From the NCBI RefSeq assembly GCF_004358105.1, contig NZ_SMYL01000006.1, positions 124,001 through 188,000 on the forward strand: a stretch of 64,000 nt of DNA, read 5' to 3'. The notes under the pieces are model-generated. The model searched no databases and was not told where the DNA came from. It worked only from the letters and a program-made list of their open reading frames with translations. Shown here piece by piece: positions 16,981 through 25,196 of the stretch (its first letter is position 1; each line of letters begins with the position of its first letter). This stretch comes from Sapientia aquatica. GTDB lineage: Bacteria; Pseudomonadota; Gammaproteobacteria; Burkholderiales; Burkholderiaceae_D. The position numbers were made by a program, and so were the translations under genes.

Positions 16981-17523
16981 ATGACTAAGCCGACCAATGA
17001 ATTATTTAAAGTAGCCCAAGAGTGCCGCGAATTTCCGAAGTTATTTCAAAGCTTGCATCTAGCAACCTGCAACGCCGAAGGTCTGCCCGAAGCAAGTTAC
17101 GCCGCCTATATCGAACTCGATGGCGACTATTTTATTTATGTCAGTGAACTGTCCGCGCACACGGCGAACTTAGCCGCCAACGGCACTTGCTCAGTGCTGT
17201 TTATTGAAAGCGAGGCGGAAGCTAAAAACCTGTTTGCTCGACGTCGCTTAACGCTGCAATGCTGCGCACTGGAGCATTCCAGAGACAGCTTTTACTTCAA
17301 CATTATCATGAATAAATTCACCCAAAAATTCGGCGCGTTTATGGAAACGCTGCGCGACATGGATGATTTTCATCTCTATCAATTGCGCCCAAATCGCGGT
17401 TCCTACATAGCAGGCTTTGCGCGGGCCTATACCTTGGCTGGCGAAGGCTTAAGCGAAATTCAGCATCGCATTGAAATGGGCCACCGCAGCACGGCAGCAG
17501 CAAAAACCTCTGCCACCGCCTGA
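16981..17523 (+). CDS. hugZ: HugZ/HutZ family heme utilisation protein
   Basis: 180 residues of the FMN-binding split-barrel fold used by HugZ/HutZ, which bind heme and take part in its breakdown. Visible features are the N-terminal FPKLFQSLHLATCN, GLPEASYAAYIE, the DGDYFIYVSELSAHT strand, and the C-terminal YQLRPNRGSYIAGFARAY, which in HugZ-like proteins carries the loop near the heme. Two adjacent ATGs occur (16978 and 16981); AGGAG at 16971 is properly spaced only for the second. It lies between the receptor and hemS, so a cytoplasmic heme role is well supported by context. Whether it is catalytic cannot be read from sequence. Confidence 0.85.
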   Translation: MTKPTNELFKVAQECREFPKLFQSLHLATCNAEGLPEASYAAYIELDGDYFIYVSELSAHTANLAANGTCSVLFIESEAEAKNLFARRRLTLQCCALEHSRDSFYFNIIMNKFTQKFGAFMETLRDMDDFHLYQLRPNRGSYIAGFARAYTLAGEGLSEIQHRIEMGHRSTAAAKTSATA

Positions 17524-17550
17524 GCAACCAGAGCCTTTGAAGGAGTTACT

Positions 17551-18540
17551 ATGCGCCAGAGTCTTACCCACATTAGAGAATATTTCGCCCAGCAACGGCG
17601 CGAACACAAAGCGTGGCATTGGGATATTGCCGAGCAGTTATCGATTTCCGAAGCCGAGCTACTAGCCGCACACGTGGGCGCAACGGATGCCAGCAGCGCG
17701 CTTTCTGCAACGCGCTTAAACAATAACTGGCCAGCCATCATTGCCTCTATCGAGTCCTTGGGAACGGTCATGGGATTAACCCGCACCAATGCGTGTGTGC
17801 ATGAAGTGATCGGCGCATACAGCAACTGCACTTATGCCGATCAGATTGGCACGATTAGTAACGAGACCATGAAACTACGCATCAACTATGCGGCGTGGTG
17901 CGTGGGATTTGCCATCGTTGAGGAGTTCGGCAATCGGGTCATGCGCAGCTTGCAGTTTTTTGCCGCGGACGGTCGGCCACTGCACAAAATATATCTGCGC
18001 GCTGACAGCGATTTGGATGCATTTTTTGAGTTAATTCGTTTGCATCGCGCCGAGCAACAAGCAACCGAAATCCTAATCGACAAAACCAGTTCGGCACTAA
18101 CGCTAACAAGCCGCACGCAATACCGTACTCCCGCTGGCGATAACGTGGTCGAGTTTGTACGCCAATTTGAACGCGATGAATGCATGAGTCTATTGAATGC
18201 CGCCGCTCTGCAAGCAGTATCGCTGACAATTTGCGTTGCCAATGAAGGCATCTTGCAAAGCTATTGCGGTCGGATTCATAAAGTCGTGCAAACCGGAACG
18301 TGGCTCAATGTGCTCGATCCGACGTTCAATATCCATCTGCGTGAAGACAACATCGCCAACATCCAGCTCGTCCAAAACGCTAGCGCAGTCGGTTGTTCTA
18401 CCTATTTGGAATTGTTGGATGCAAACGAAGAAACGATTGCGCGAATCTCTGGAGCAGGTAGCTCCAAACAAACCGATTCGTCCGCATGGCGCTCATTGCT
18501 GGCTCATGTAGAACAAGGAGTCCAACCATGCGCAAGCTAA
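17551..18540 (+). CDS. hemS: HemS/ChuS-type hemin-degrading factor
   Basis: 329 residues with the two-repeat architecture of HemS/ChuS. The first repeat includes ESLGTVMGLTRTNACVHEVIGAY and the WCVGFAIVEEFGNRVMRSLQFF segment. The second includes VCVANEGI-type strand text, SYCGRIHKVVQTGTWLNVLDPTFNIHL and a closing TYLELLDANEE. These cytoplasmic proteins bind heme and either store or open the ring to release iron. A GGAG site lies a few bases before the ATG. Its last 13 bases overlap the start of hmuT. Having both HemS and HugZ in one operon gives two possible heme-handling proteins. Confidence 0.85.
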   Translation: MRQSLTHIREYFAQQRREHKAWHWDIAEQLSISEAELLAAHVGATDASSALSATRLNNNWPAIIASIESLGTVMGLTRTNACVHEVIGAYSNCTYADQIGTISNETMKLRINYAAWCVGFAIVEEFGNRVMRSLQFFAADGRPLHKIYLRADSDLDAFFELIRLHRAEQQATEILIDKTSSALTLTSRTQYRTPAGDNVVEFVRQFERDECMSLLNAAALQAVSLTICVANEGILQSYCGRIHKVVQTGTWLNVLDPTFNIHLREDNIANIQLVQNASAVGCSTYLELLDANEETIARISGAGSSKQTDSSAWRSLLAHVEQGVQPCAS

Positions 18541-19445
18541 GCGATCAAGCGGTGCATTCGGATTTAGCTTGTCCTGCGCGGCGCGCGGTAATCTGCAAAT
18601 TTGGCGCGATGACATCGGCATTATTATTAGGCCAATCGCGGCTAGCGCACGCGGTCGCATTGCAGCGCCTCGTCAGCATTGGCGGCTCATTGACCGAGAT
18701 TATTTTTGCCTTGCAAGCACAAGCACAAATAGTCGGCGTGGACACGACGTCTGATTTTCCCAGTGCTGCGCAAAAACTACCCAACGTCGGCTACACCCGC
18801 ACCTTATCCGCCGAGGGGATTCTTGCCTTAGCGCCGAGCATGATTATCGCCACCGAAGATGCCGGGCCGCCAGCGGTTATCGCGCAACTTTCCGCCGCTG
18901 GAATTCCAGTGCACGTGTTACGCGCCAATCATCGCTTTGAAGGATTGTTGGAACGGGTTTATCGCGTAGGCGAATTAACCGGGCACACCCAAGAGGCAAA
19001 GCAATTAACCCAAACCCTAGGCGACGACTGGCAAAAGACGCAAGTCAATTTGATCGATCACAAAAAACGTCGCGTGTTATTCATCCTGTCGCACAACGCT
19101 AATCAAATGATGGTCGCGGGCAAAAACACCAGCGCACACGCCGTAGTGGAATACGCAGGAGCCTGCAACGCTATGGCCGAATTTAATGGCTATAAACCGC
19201 TGACACCCGAAGCCTTGGTCGCGGAGCAGCCTGACATTATTTTGATGACAGAGTCAGGGCTTTCCGCCATCGGTGGGATGAAGGGCTTACTCAATACGCC
19301 CGGATTTGCCCAAACACCGGCTGGCCGACAGCGCCGAATTCTGGCTTTTGACACGATGTATTTACTTGGCTTCGGCCCGCGCCTGCCTGCGGCAGTGAAA
19401 GCGCTAAATAACGCAATCACTCAAATTATGAGTAAGTCAGAGTAA
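18528..19445 (+). CDS. hmuT: Hemin ABC transporter periplasmic binding protein
   Basis: 305 residues from the ATG at 18528, chosen because AAGGAG lies seven bases upstream; it overlaps hemS by 13 bases. After an exported N-terminal region with Ala-rich hydrophobic core (ending near RLAHAVA), the type III binding-protein fold is seen: RLVSIGGSLTEIIFAL, VDTTSDFP, NVGYTRTLSAEGILALAP, LFILSH-like strand, and the closing FGPRLPAAVKALNNAI. It hands heme from the receptor to the HmuUV permease. The leader is unusually long and contains arginines, so the exact cleavage site is uncertain. Confidence 0.87.
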   Translation: MRKLSDQAVHSDLACPARRAVICKFGAMTSALLLGQSRLAHAVALQRLVSIGGSLTEIIFALQAQAQIVGVDTTSDFPSAAQKLPNVGYTRTLSAEGILALAPSMIIATEDAGPPAVIAQLSAAGIPVHVLRANHRFEGLLERVYRVGELTGHTQEAKQLTQTLGDDWQKTQVNLIDHKKRRVLFILSHNANQMMVAGKNTSAHAVVEYAGACNAMAEFNGYKPLTPEALVAEQPDIILMTESGLSAIGGMKGLLNTPGFAQTPAGRQRRILAFDTMYLLGFGPRLPAAVKALNNAITQIMSKSE

Positions 19446-19457
19446 GCCGGAATAAGC

Positions 19458-20516
19458 ATGACTACCAACTTAACTGGCCTAACTTTAAGCAGCACCAACA
19501 CGGTGATCAAACCCGTGGCAATTGGTGCTGCTGCGCTGTTATTGGCGATCGCTGTCGCGGTGCAATGTGGCGCAGTGCCTGTGTCCGGTGCGGATTGGCG
19601 GGCCCTGTTCGATAGTCAATACGTCAGCGGCGGCAGTTATGTGCTGTGGCATATCCGCTTACCTAGAGCGCTATTGGCGGTATTAATTGGGGCTAGTTTA
19701 GGTTTGGCTGGCGCGCTGACGCAGGGCTTGTTCCGCAATCCGTTGAGCGATCCTAGCTTGTTAGGGATTAGCGCGGGAGCCGCGTGTGCGGTGGCATTGA
19801 CCTTGGTATTTTTTGCGGGCTTGCATCTGGCGCTGCCAGCCAGCTTACGCAGTTGGGGCGTGCCCTTAGTCGCATTTACGGGCGCGTTAGCAGTGTGTTT
19901 TGCACTCGATCAAATCGCCCGTTGGATAACGCCCGGCTCAATTGCGGGCTTACTGTTGACTGGCGTGGCACTCAACGCGCTCGCTGGTGCGGTAATCGGT
20001 CTATGCACCTATTTAGCGACGGACGAACAATTACGCAGCCTGACTTTTTGGACCTTGGGTTCGCTGGCTGGAGCCAATTGGGTCTTGGTTTCAGTACTGA
20101 CCTTAATGCTTGCGATCGCCTATTGGCGCGTCCGCACTTTGGCACCTGCGATCAATGCCTTGGCGCTGGGTGAATCGGCGGCTAGCCACGTCGGAATTGA
20201 CGTGACAACGTTACGAACTCAGGTGATTTTATTGGTGGCGCTTTTGGCGGGGTTTTCGGTCGCGTGGTGCGGCATGATCGGCTTCATTGGTTTAATCGCT
20301 CCGCACTTAGCGCGCACTTGGGTTGGTGCGGATCAACGTCATGTAGTTCCTATCGCTATGCTGGCAGGTAGCTTGTTGTTATTAGGTGCTGACACCTTGG
20401 CGCGCACGGTGGCTATCCCAGCCGAAATTCCAGTTGGCATTTTTACCGCCTTACTTGGTGGACCATTTTTCTTGCTGCAATTGCGCGGCGTGCGCGGTCG
20501 AATTGGAGCGCTGTGA
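19458..20516 (+). CDS. hmuU: Hemin ABC transporter permease (FecCD family)
   Basis: 352-residue inner-membrane protein with about ten membrane helices. FecCD landmarks are present: WHIRLPRALLAVLIGASLGLAG, NPLSDPSLLGISAGAA, ALGESAASHVGID near the coupling loop, and WCGMIGFIGLIAPHLAR followed by GADTLARTVAIPAEIPVGIFTALLG split across the last helices. It moves heme into the cytoplasm with HmuV. It starts 12 bases after hmuT and its TGA overlaps the hmuV ATG, so the two are coupled. Confidence 0.93.
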   Translation: MTTNLTGLTLSSTNTVIKPVAIGAAALLLAIAVAVQCGAVPVSGADWRALFDSQYVSGGSYVLWHIRLPRALLAVLIGASLGLAGALTQGLFRNPLSDPSLLGISAGAACAVALTLVFFAGLHLALPASLRSWGVPLVAFTGALAVCFALDQIARWITPGSIAGLLLTGVALNALAGAVIGLCTYLATDEQLRSLTFWTLGSLAGANWVLVSVLTLMLAIAYWRVRTLAPAINALALGESAASHVGIDVTTLRTQVILLVALLAGFSVAWCGMIGFIGLIAPHLARTWVGADQRHVVPIAMLAGSLLLLGADTLARTVAIPAEIPVGIFTALLGGPFFLLQLRGVRGRIGAL

Positions 20517-21334
20517 TGCTAACGCTCTCAAAGGTAACGCTACGATTCGGGCAACAGGTTTTTGGCCCCTTTAATTTACGCATTGAGCACGGTGAAAGGA
20601 TTGCTGTTCTCGGCCCCAGCGGCGCAGGGAAATCCACCCTGCTCAAACTACTCTCTGGCGAATTGCGTGCCAGTAGCGGACACATCCAATTTATGGATCG
20701 CCCTTACCAAGCATGGTCGTTCGCGCAGCTCAGTGAGCACCGCGCAGTGTTGCCGCAATCCAGTGGGCTGGCATTTAATTTGGACACTCAGCTCGTCATT
20801 GGCTTGGGCCGTGTTGCTGTGCAAGAGGATAGAAAACTCAGCGACATTATTACGCAAGCGGCAAACCTAGCGTGTGCGCAGCATTTACTGCATCGACGCT
20901 TCGATACGCTGTCTGGCGGTGAACAAGCTAGAGTCCAATTAGCCCGAATTTTTGCGCAACTCTGGGATAGGCAACACGGTTTGATCTTGGTCGATGAGCC
21001 GCTAGCCGCGCTCGACCCAGGCTTGCAACTGGAGTTATTAGAAAATCTTGATCACTTTGCCACCGAGCGTGGGCACAGCGTAGTCAGTATCCTGCACGAC
21101 ATCAACCATGCAATGACCAACGCTGATCGCTTGCTAATGCTCAAAAACGGCACGCTAATTAATGATGTATGGTGTTCTGAGGATGTCGTTCCCGCGCTAG
21201 AAAATCTGTACAACATCCGACTCAGCCGCGCAGTGGATTTGCATGGACAAACCTTTATCGCACCGCGGCAGCGCAAACCCATCCACACCAATCAAGCGCA
21301 ACAAGGAAGGTGGCATGAGCCGATTACCACCTAG
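20516..21334 (+). CDS. hmuV: Hemin ABC transporter ATP-binding protein
   Basis: 272 residues from the ATG at 20516 (TGATG overlap with hmuU; a GTG one codon earlier is possible). Walker A GPSGAGKST (about 31-39), the signature LSGGEQARVQLARI, Walker B LILVDEPLAALD and the switch histidine in SILHDINHAM are all intact. It drives heme import through HmuU. The stop lies inside the start of tonB. Confidence 0.93.
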   Translation: MLTLSKVTLRFGQQVFGPFNLRIEHGERIAVLGPSGAGKSTLLKLLSGELRASSGHIQFMDRPYQAWSFAQLSEHRAVLPQSSGLAFNLDTQLVIGLGRVAVQEDRKLSDIITQAANLACAQHLLHRRFDTLSGGEQARVQLARIFAQLWDRQHGLILVDEPLAALDPGLQLELLENLDHFATERGHSVVSILHDINHAMTNADRLLMLKNGTLINDVWCSEDVVPALENLYNIRLSRAVDLHGQTFIAPRQRKPIHTNQAQQGRWHEPITT

Positions 21335-21995
21335 CAAATTCAGCAATCGCACCATCGTTTGCAGAGCGCTATTGCTCTCGATTTGGCTGCACGCTTTTTT
21401 GCTCACTGCGCTGCTACATTCAAGCCCGTATCACGCACCAGCGAGCCAAGCGACTATGTCTATCGTCTTGCTGCACACAATCGATACGTCAGCGGTTGCG
21501 GCACTTCCCAGCACAACAAGGCTAATCGACTTCTCGACGCCGCCGCCCGCCTTGACAACTCCCGCGCGAATGTCAAACACAGCAAAAACTAACGAGGTAC
21601 GCGCAGAGGAAACCGCCAACACTGCGCCGCAACCAGCGTCGGTTAATCCAAGCGCTGCGCCGCACTTGGCCAATGAAGCGCCCAGCAATACACCTCAAAC
21701 TGCGAGTGCGTCAGCACCCTATTACATCCAACCCAACTATGCCAACAATCCACCCCCGATCTACCCGAGGCTATTGCGTGAGCAGGGAATTGAAGGCGTG
21801 GTTTGGTTGCGCGTGTGGGTGGATTGCGATGGGCATCCACAACAGATCAACATCATCCAAGCCAGTGGCTACCGCCTATTTGATGAAGCCGCTTTGCGCG
21901 CGGTGCAACATTGGCGCTTTAGCCCCACACAACAAGGCGATCGCCACGTCGCAAGTTGGGTGGAATTTCCGATTCGCTTTTCGCTCGACAGTTAA
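21315..21995 (+). CDS. tonB: TonB-type energy transducer
   Basis: 226 residues from the ATG at 21315, with GGAAGG upstream and a 20-base overlap with hmuV. One N-terminal membrane helix (ALLLSIWLHAFLLTALL) is followed by a linker rich in Ala, Pro, Ser and Thr and the TonB C-terminal domain (NPPPIYPRLLREQGIEGVVWLRV, then GYRLFDEAALRAVQHWRFSP). The linker is less proline-dense than in enteric TonB. It should energise the heme receptor at the head of the operon. No exbB or exbD is in the window, so it must share ExbBD encoded elsewhere. Confidence 0.9.
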   Translation: MSRLPPSKFSNRTIVCRALLLSIWLHAFLLTALLHSSPYHAPASQATMSIVLLHTIDTSAVAALPSTTRLIDFSTPPPALTTPARMSNTAKTNEVRAEETANTAPQPASVNPSAAPHLANEAPSNTPQTASASAPYYIQPNYANNPPPIYPRLLREQGIEGVVWLRVWVDCDGHPQQINIIQASGYRLFDEAALRAVQHWRFSPTQQGDRHVASWVEFPIRFSLDS

Positions 21996-22299
21996 TCAAG
22001 CTCGGATTGCAACGACTAATGCAAAATCACGTTTGCAGTGCCACTTCAAGGTATTTGACAGTTATTCCCCAAAAAAATAAGCATGAATGAATGAAAGCGG
22101 TTCAATTGGGCGGCTTGGGCTGTGTTTTCACTCAGTTTTTCGATGGCAACAAATGATTCGTGCTAAATTTACGCCTTATTTTCGTGCCGCAACACAGTGG
22201 CGCGATGCCAATTTAACCAGCTTTAACCTAAACGCACTAATGCATTAATTGGCCTAGCTTCGCCAGTTCAAAATTAGCTCGTTTCCATTGGAGTAAGGC
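21996..22299. other. Gap between tonB and the ABC export genes
   Basis: 304 bases. I see no coding frame, terminator or convincing promoter in it. GGAG and AAGG just before 22300 serve as the ribosome site of the next gene. Confidence 0.4.
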
Positions 22300-23001
22300 A
22301 TGTACCCAGTTGTGTTCAAAAAGGTCGTCAAGACTTACCACCTAGACGCGGTTGATGTGCCCGCGCTGAGCGATATTGATTTAGACATCCGACCGAATTG
22401 TTTTACCGTGATTTCGGGGCCTTCGGGCAGCGGCAAGACGACGCTGCTGAATTTGATTGGCTGCATCGATCGAGCCAACTCAGGCGAAGTCATCGTTGCA
22501 GGTCACGACGTCAATGCCATGTCGGATAACGCGCTATCGGATTTTCGTGCGCATCACCTTGGGTATATTTTCCAAAATTTCAATTTGTTGCCAGTATTAA
22601 GCACTTACGAAAACGTCGAGTACCCGCTGATTTTGACCAAGGTTCCCGCCGCCAAACGCAAAGAACGGGTCATGGCATTACTCGACGCCGTTGGCTTAGC
22701 CGACCGCGTGCACAATCGCCCCGGTCAGCTATCGGGCGGACAGCGTCAACGGGTCGCGATTGCACGCGCGTTGGCGACCGAGCCGAAGTTGGTGCTAGCG
22801 GATGAACCGACCGCTAATTTGGATAGCCAAACCGGTGCAGCAATCATTACCTTAATGCGTAAAATGCAGCGAGAGCATCAAGTCTCGTTCGTGTTCTCAT
22901 CGCACGATCCGCAAGTGCAAGCCGAAGCTGACGACACCATTTTCATTCGCGACGGGCGCATTATTGGCGTGGAACGCAAATCGCTGGAGAACGCCGTATG
23001 A
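22300..23001 (+). CDS. LolD/MacB-type ABC transporter ATPase
   Basis: 233 residues with Walker A SGPSGSGKTTLL (about 41-52), FQNFNLLPVLSTYENV, signature LSGGQRQRVAIARAL, Walker B LVLADEPTANLD and the switch SSHDPQV. This is the MacB/LolD subfamily of ATPases, which power mechanotransmission by FtsX-type permeases rather than classic import. It overlaps the permease start by ATGA. With the following permease, LolA-like and outer-membrane genes it forms an apparent envelope trafficking unit whose cargo is unknown. Confidence 0.9.
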   Translation: MYPVVFKKVVKTYHLDAVDVPALSDIDLDIRPNCFTVISGPSGSGKTTLLNLIGCIDRANSGEVIVAGHDVNAMSDNALSDFRAHHLGYIFQNFNLLPVLSTYENVEYPLILTKVPAAKRKERVMALLDAVGLADRVHNRPGQLSGGQRQRVAIARALATEPKLVLADEPTANLDSQTGAAIITLMRKMQREHQVSFVFSSHDPQVQAEADDTIFIRDGRIIGVERKSLENAV

Positions 23002-24386
23002 AAACCTTCTCCCTCGCTTTACGCAACCTACTACGTAACCGCCGCCGATCGCTAACGACTTTGCTGGCTATGGTGATTGGACTAACCGCGATCTTAATTT
23101 TTGGCGGCTACCGCTCCAACATCACCTACGGGATTGAAACCGGCTTTGTCCAAGGCAGCGGCCATGTGCAAATTCAGCACCAAAATTATTACCTTGAGGG
23201 CAGCGATAATCCGACCGCCTACGGCATCAGCGGCTATCAGTACATTATCGACGTAGTGCAACACGATCCAGTCATGGCTCCGATGCTCAATATGGTTACG
23301 CCGACGTTGGCCTTAGGCGGATTGGCGGGCAATTTCGCGGCCGGGATTTCACGCTCGGTGTACGCCTCGGGCGTAATTCCCGAGCAGCGCAGCCAGATGG
23401 AAAAATGGAACGATTACGGCTTAATCAGCTACGTGCAACCTTTGCGCTTAACTGGCACAACGCCGGATTCAGTCGTCGTGGGCGACGGCTTAGCGCGCAA
23501 ACTCAAACTCTGCAAAGCGCTGCAAATCAAGGGCTGTGTGCAAACAGATACGCCCATCGTCTCCACCGGCGCGGCTGCGCCGGACGACATTGCCGCCTTA
23601 TCCGACATTGAACAAAGCAACGTCAAACAAGAAACCGGTACGCGAATAGAAATGCTGGCTTCCACCGCGCACGGTGCACCGAACGTGGCGAGTTTGAGCG
23701 TGGTGTCTTCACGTAATATGGGAATTAAAGCGATTGATGATATGTATTTGGCGATGCATTTGAGCCAAGCGCAAAAACTGATTTATGGGTCGAACGAACC
23801 GCAAGTCACCGCGATTCAAATTCAACTACGCCACACCAACCAAATTCCTGCCGCCAAAGCGCGCTTGCAATCCCTGCTCGCCACCGAATTTCCAAACGAA
23901 CCGCTCGAAGTGCTGGATTTCAAAACACTCAATCCGATGTACGGCCAAACCGCGCAATTCATGAATTCGATGTTTGGCTTTATCGCGGCCTTAATCGCGG
24001 TGATTGTGCTGTTCACAATTGGCAATACCATGAGCACAGCCGTAGTAGAACGCACGGTAGAAATCGGCACCCTGCGCGCCATGGGCTTGCGTCGCGCGGG
24101 CTTGCGTTATTTATTTTTGTGCGAAGGAATTCTGCTCGGCTTATTTGGCGCCGTGCTCGGTGTCATCAGCGCATTAATCATCGCTTATGCGATTAATCAC
24201 AGCGGCCTATCTTGGACGCCGCCGGGCTATTCGTATGCCTATTTAATTCTGGTGCGCGTGTGGCAAGACCCTGCCCTGCTCATTGGCAGCGTAATCGGAT
24301 TAATTTTGGTCACCGTTATTTCTGCTTGGTGGCCAGCCAACCGTGCTTCAAAAATGATGATTGTTGACGCCTTGCGTCATGTTTAG
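22998..24386 (+). CDS. FtsX/LolC-type ABC permease
   Basis: 462 residues with the MacB/FtsX topology: one N-terminal membrane helix (ALRNLLRNRRRSLTTLLAMVIG, first 25 residues or so), a large periplasmic domain of about 300 residues, and three C-terminal helices starting at FGFIAALIAVIVLFTIGNTMS. The cytoplasmic loop VERTVEIGTLRAMGLRR is the family coupling element. The periplasmic domain carries a two-Cys insert (KLCKALQIKGC) that could form a disulfide. A single permease gene suggests a homodimer, unlike LolCE. Coupled to the ATPase by ATGA overlap. Confidence 0.88.
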   Translation: MKTFSLALRNLLRNRRRSLTTLLAMVIGLTAILIFGGYRSNITYGIETGFVQGSGHVQIQHQNYYLEGSDNPTAYGISGYQYIIDVVQHDPVMAPMLNMVTPTLALGGLAGNFAAGISRSVYASGVIPEQRSQMEKWNDYGLISYVQPLRLTGTTPDSVVVGDGLARKLKLCKALQIKGCVQTDTPIVSTGAAAPDDIAALSDIEQSNVKQETGTRIEMLASTAHGAPNVASLSVVSSRNMGIKAIDDMYLAMHLSQAQKLIYGSNEPQVTAIQIQLRHTNQIPAAKARLQSLLATEFPNEPLEVLDFKTLNPMYGQTAQFMNSMFGFIAALIAVIVLFTIGNTMSTAVVERTVEIGTLRAMGLRRAGLRYLFLCEGILLGLFGAVLGVISALIIAYAINHSGLSWTPPGYSYAYLILVRVWQDPALLIGSVIGLILVTVISAWWPANRASKMMIVDALRHV

Positions 24387-24405
24387 ATTTGATTTGGGAA
24401 TAGTG

Positions 24406-25188
24406 ATGCGATTACTTAAATTAACGATAATTTCTTGCGCTATGGTGTTCTCTGCGACCAGCAATCCAAGCTATGCCACACCAACGCCACAAGAGATCCT
24501 GGCCGCCAGCGACGCGGTGCGCAATCCCGATTATCCCTTCGGTTTAACCAACACCTTAATCGAATACAAAAACGGGCAACAAACCGACACCAGCACCTTA
24601 GGGATTTATTCCAAAGCGGACCCAAGCAGCGGCCAATTCCGCAGCCTAATTCGCTACATCGCTCCGCAGCGCGATGCCAATAAATTGATTTTATATAGCG
24701 GAAAAGATTTGTGGTTTTACGACCCATCGAGCAAGGCTAGTATTCGCATGTCGCCGCAACAGCGCTTGCTCGGCCAAGCTTCGAATGGCGACGTGGTAAC
24801 AGTCAACCTAGCCAAGGATTACAAAGCAAGTTCGGCCGTCGAAGAAGACACTCAAGACGGCGACCGCCAAACCAAACATTGCTACAAAGTCGCCATGCAA
24901 GCTGACACTCCGGATGCGACGTATCACCACATTGACATGTGGATCGAGGTCGGCAACTTCCACCCAATCAAAGCGCGCTTTTATGCGGACAGCAATAAGT
25001 TATTAAAGAGCGCTTACTACCGCCGCTATGAAAAACAATTGGGACTAGATCGACCAACTGAAACCGTCATCATTGACGGACTCGATCCAAAATGGGTAAC
25101 GGTGATGCGCTATTCGGATTTGGTGAAGCGCGACGTACCTGACTTATGGTTGCAACGCGAATATTTACCGCGCTTTAAACCGCAATAA
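24406..25188 (+). CDS. LolA-like outer-membrane lipoprotein-sorting protein
   Basis: 260 residues from the ATG at 24406, which begins a signal peptide ending NPSYA. A TTG start 45 bases earlier inside the permease gene is unlikely. The mature protein has the curved beta-sheet pattern of the LolA/LolB-like outer-membrane lipoprotein-sorting family: LIEYKNGQ, KLILYSGKDLWFYDPSSK, and the strand-helix DGLDPKWVTVMRYSDL near the end. Such proteins are periplasmic carriers of acylated molecules. It follows the ABC permease by 19 bases and precedes an outer-membrane protein, implying a relay between the two membranes. Confidence 0.82.
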   Translation: MRLLKLTIISCAMVFSATSNPSYATPTPQEILAASDAVRNPDYPFGLTNTLIEYKNGQQTDTSTLGIYSKADPSSGQFRSLIRYIAPQRDANKLILYSGKDLWFYDPSSKASIRMSPQQRLLGQASNGDVVTVNLAKDYKASSAVEEDTQDGDRQTKHCYKVAMQADTPDATYHHIDMWIEVGNFHPIKARFYADSNKLLKSAYYRRYEKQLGLDRPTETVIIDGLDPKWVTVMRYSDLVKRDVPDLWLQREYLPRFKPQ

Positions 25189-25196
25189 ACTTCCGC

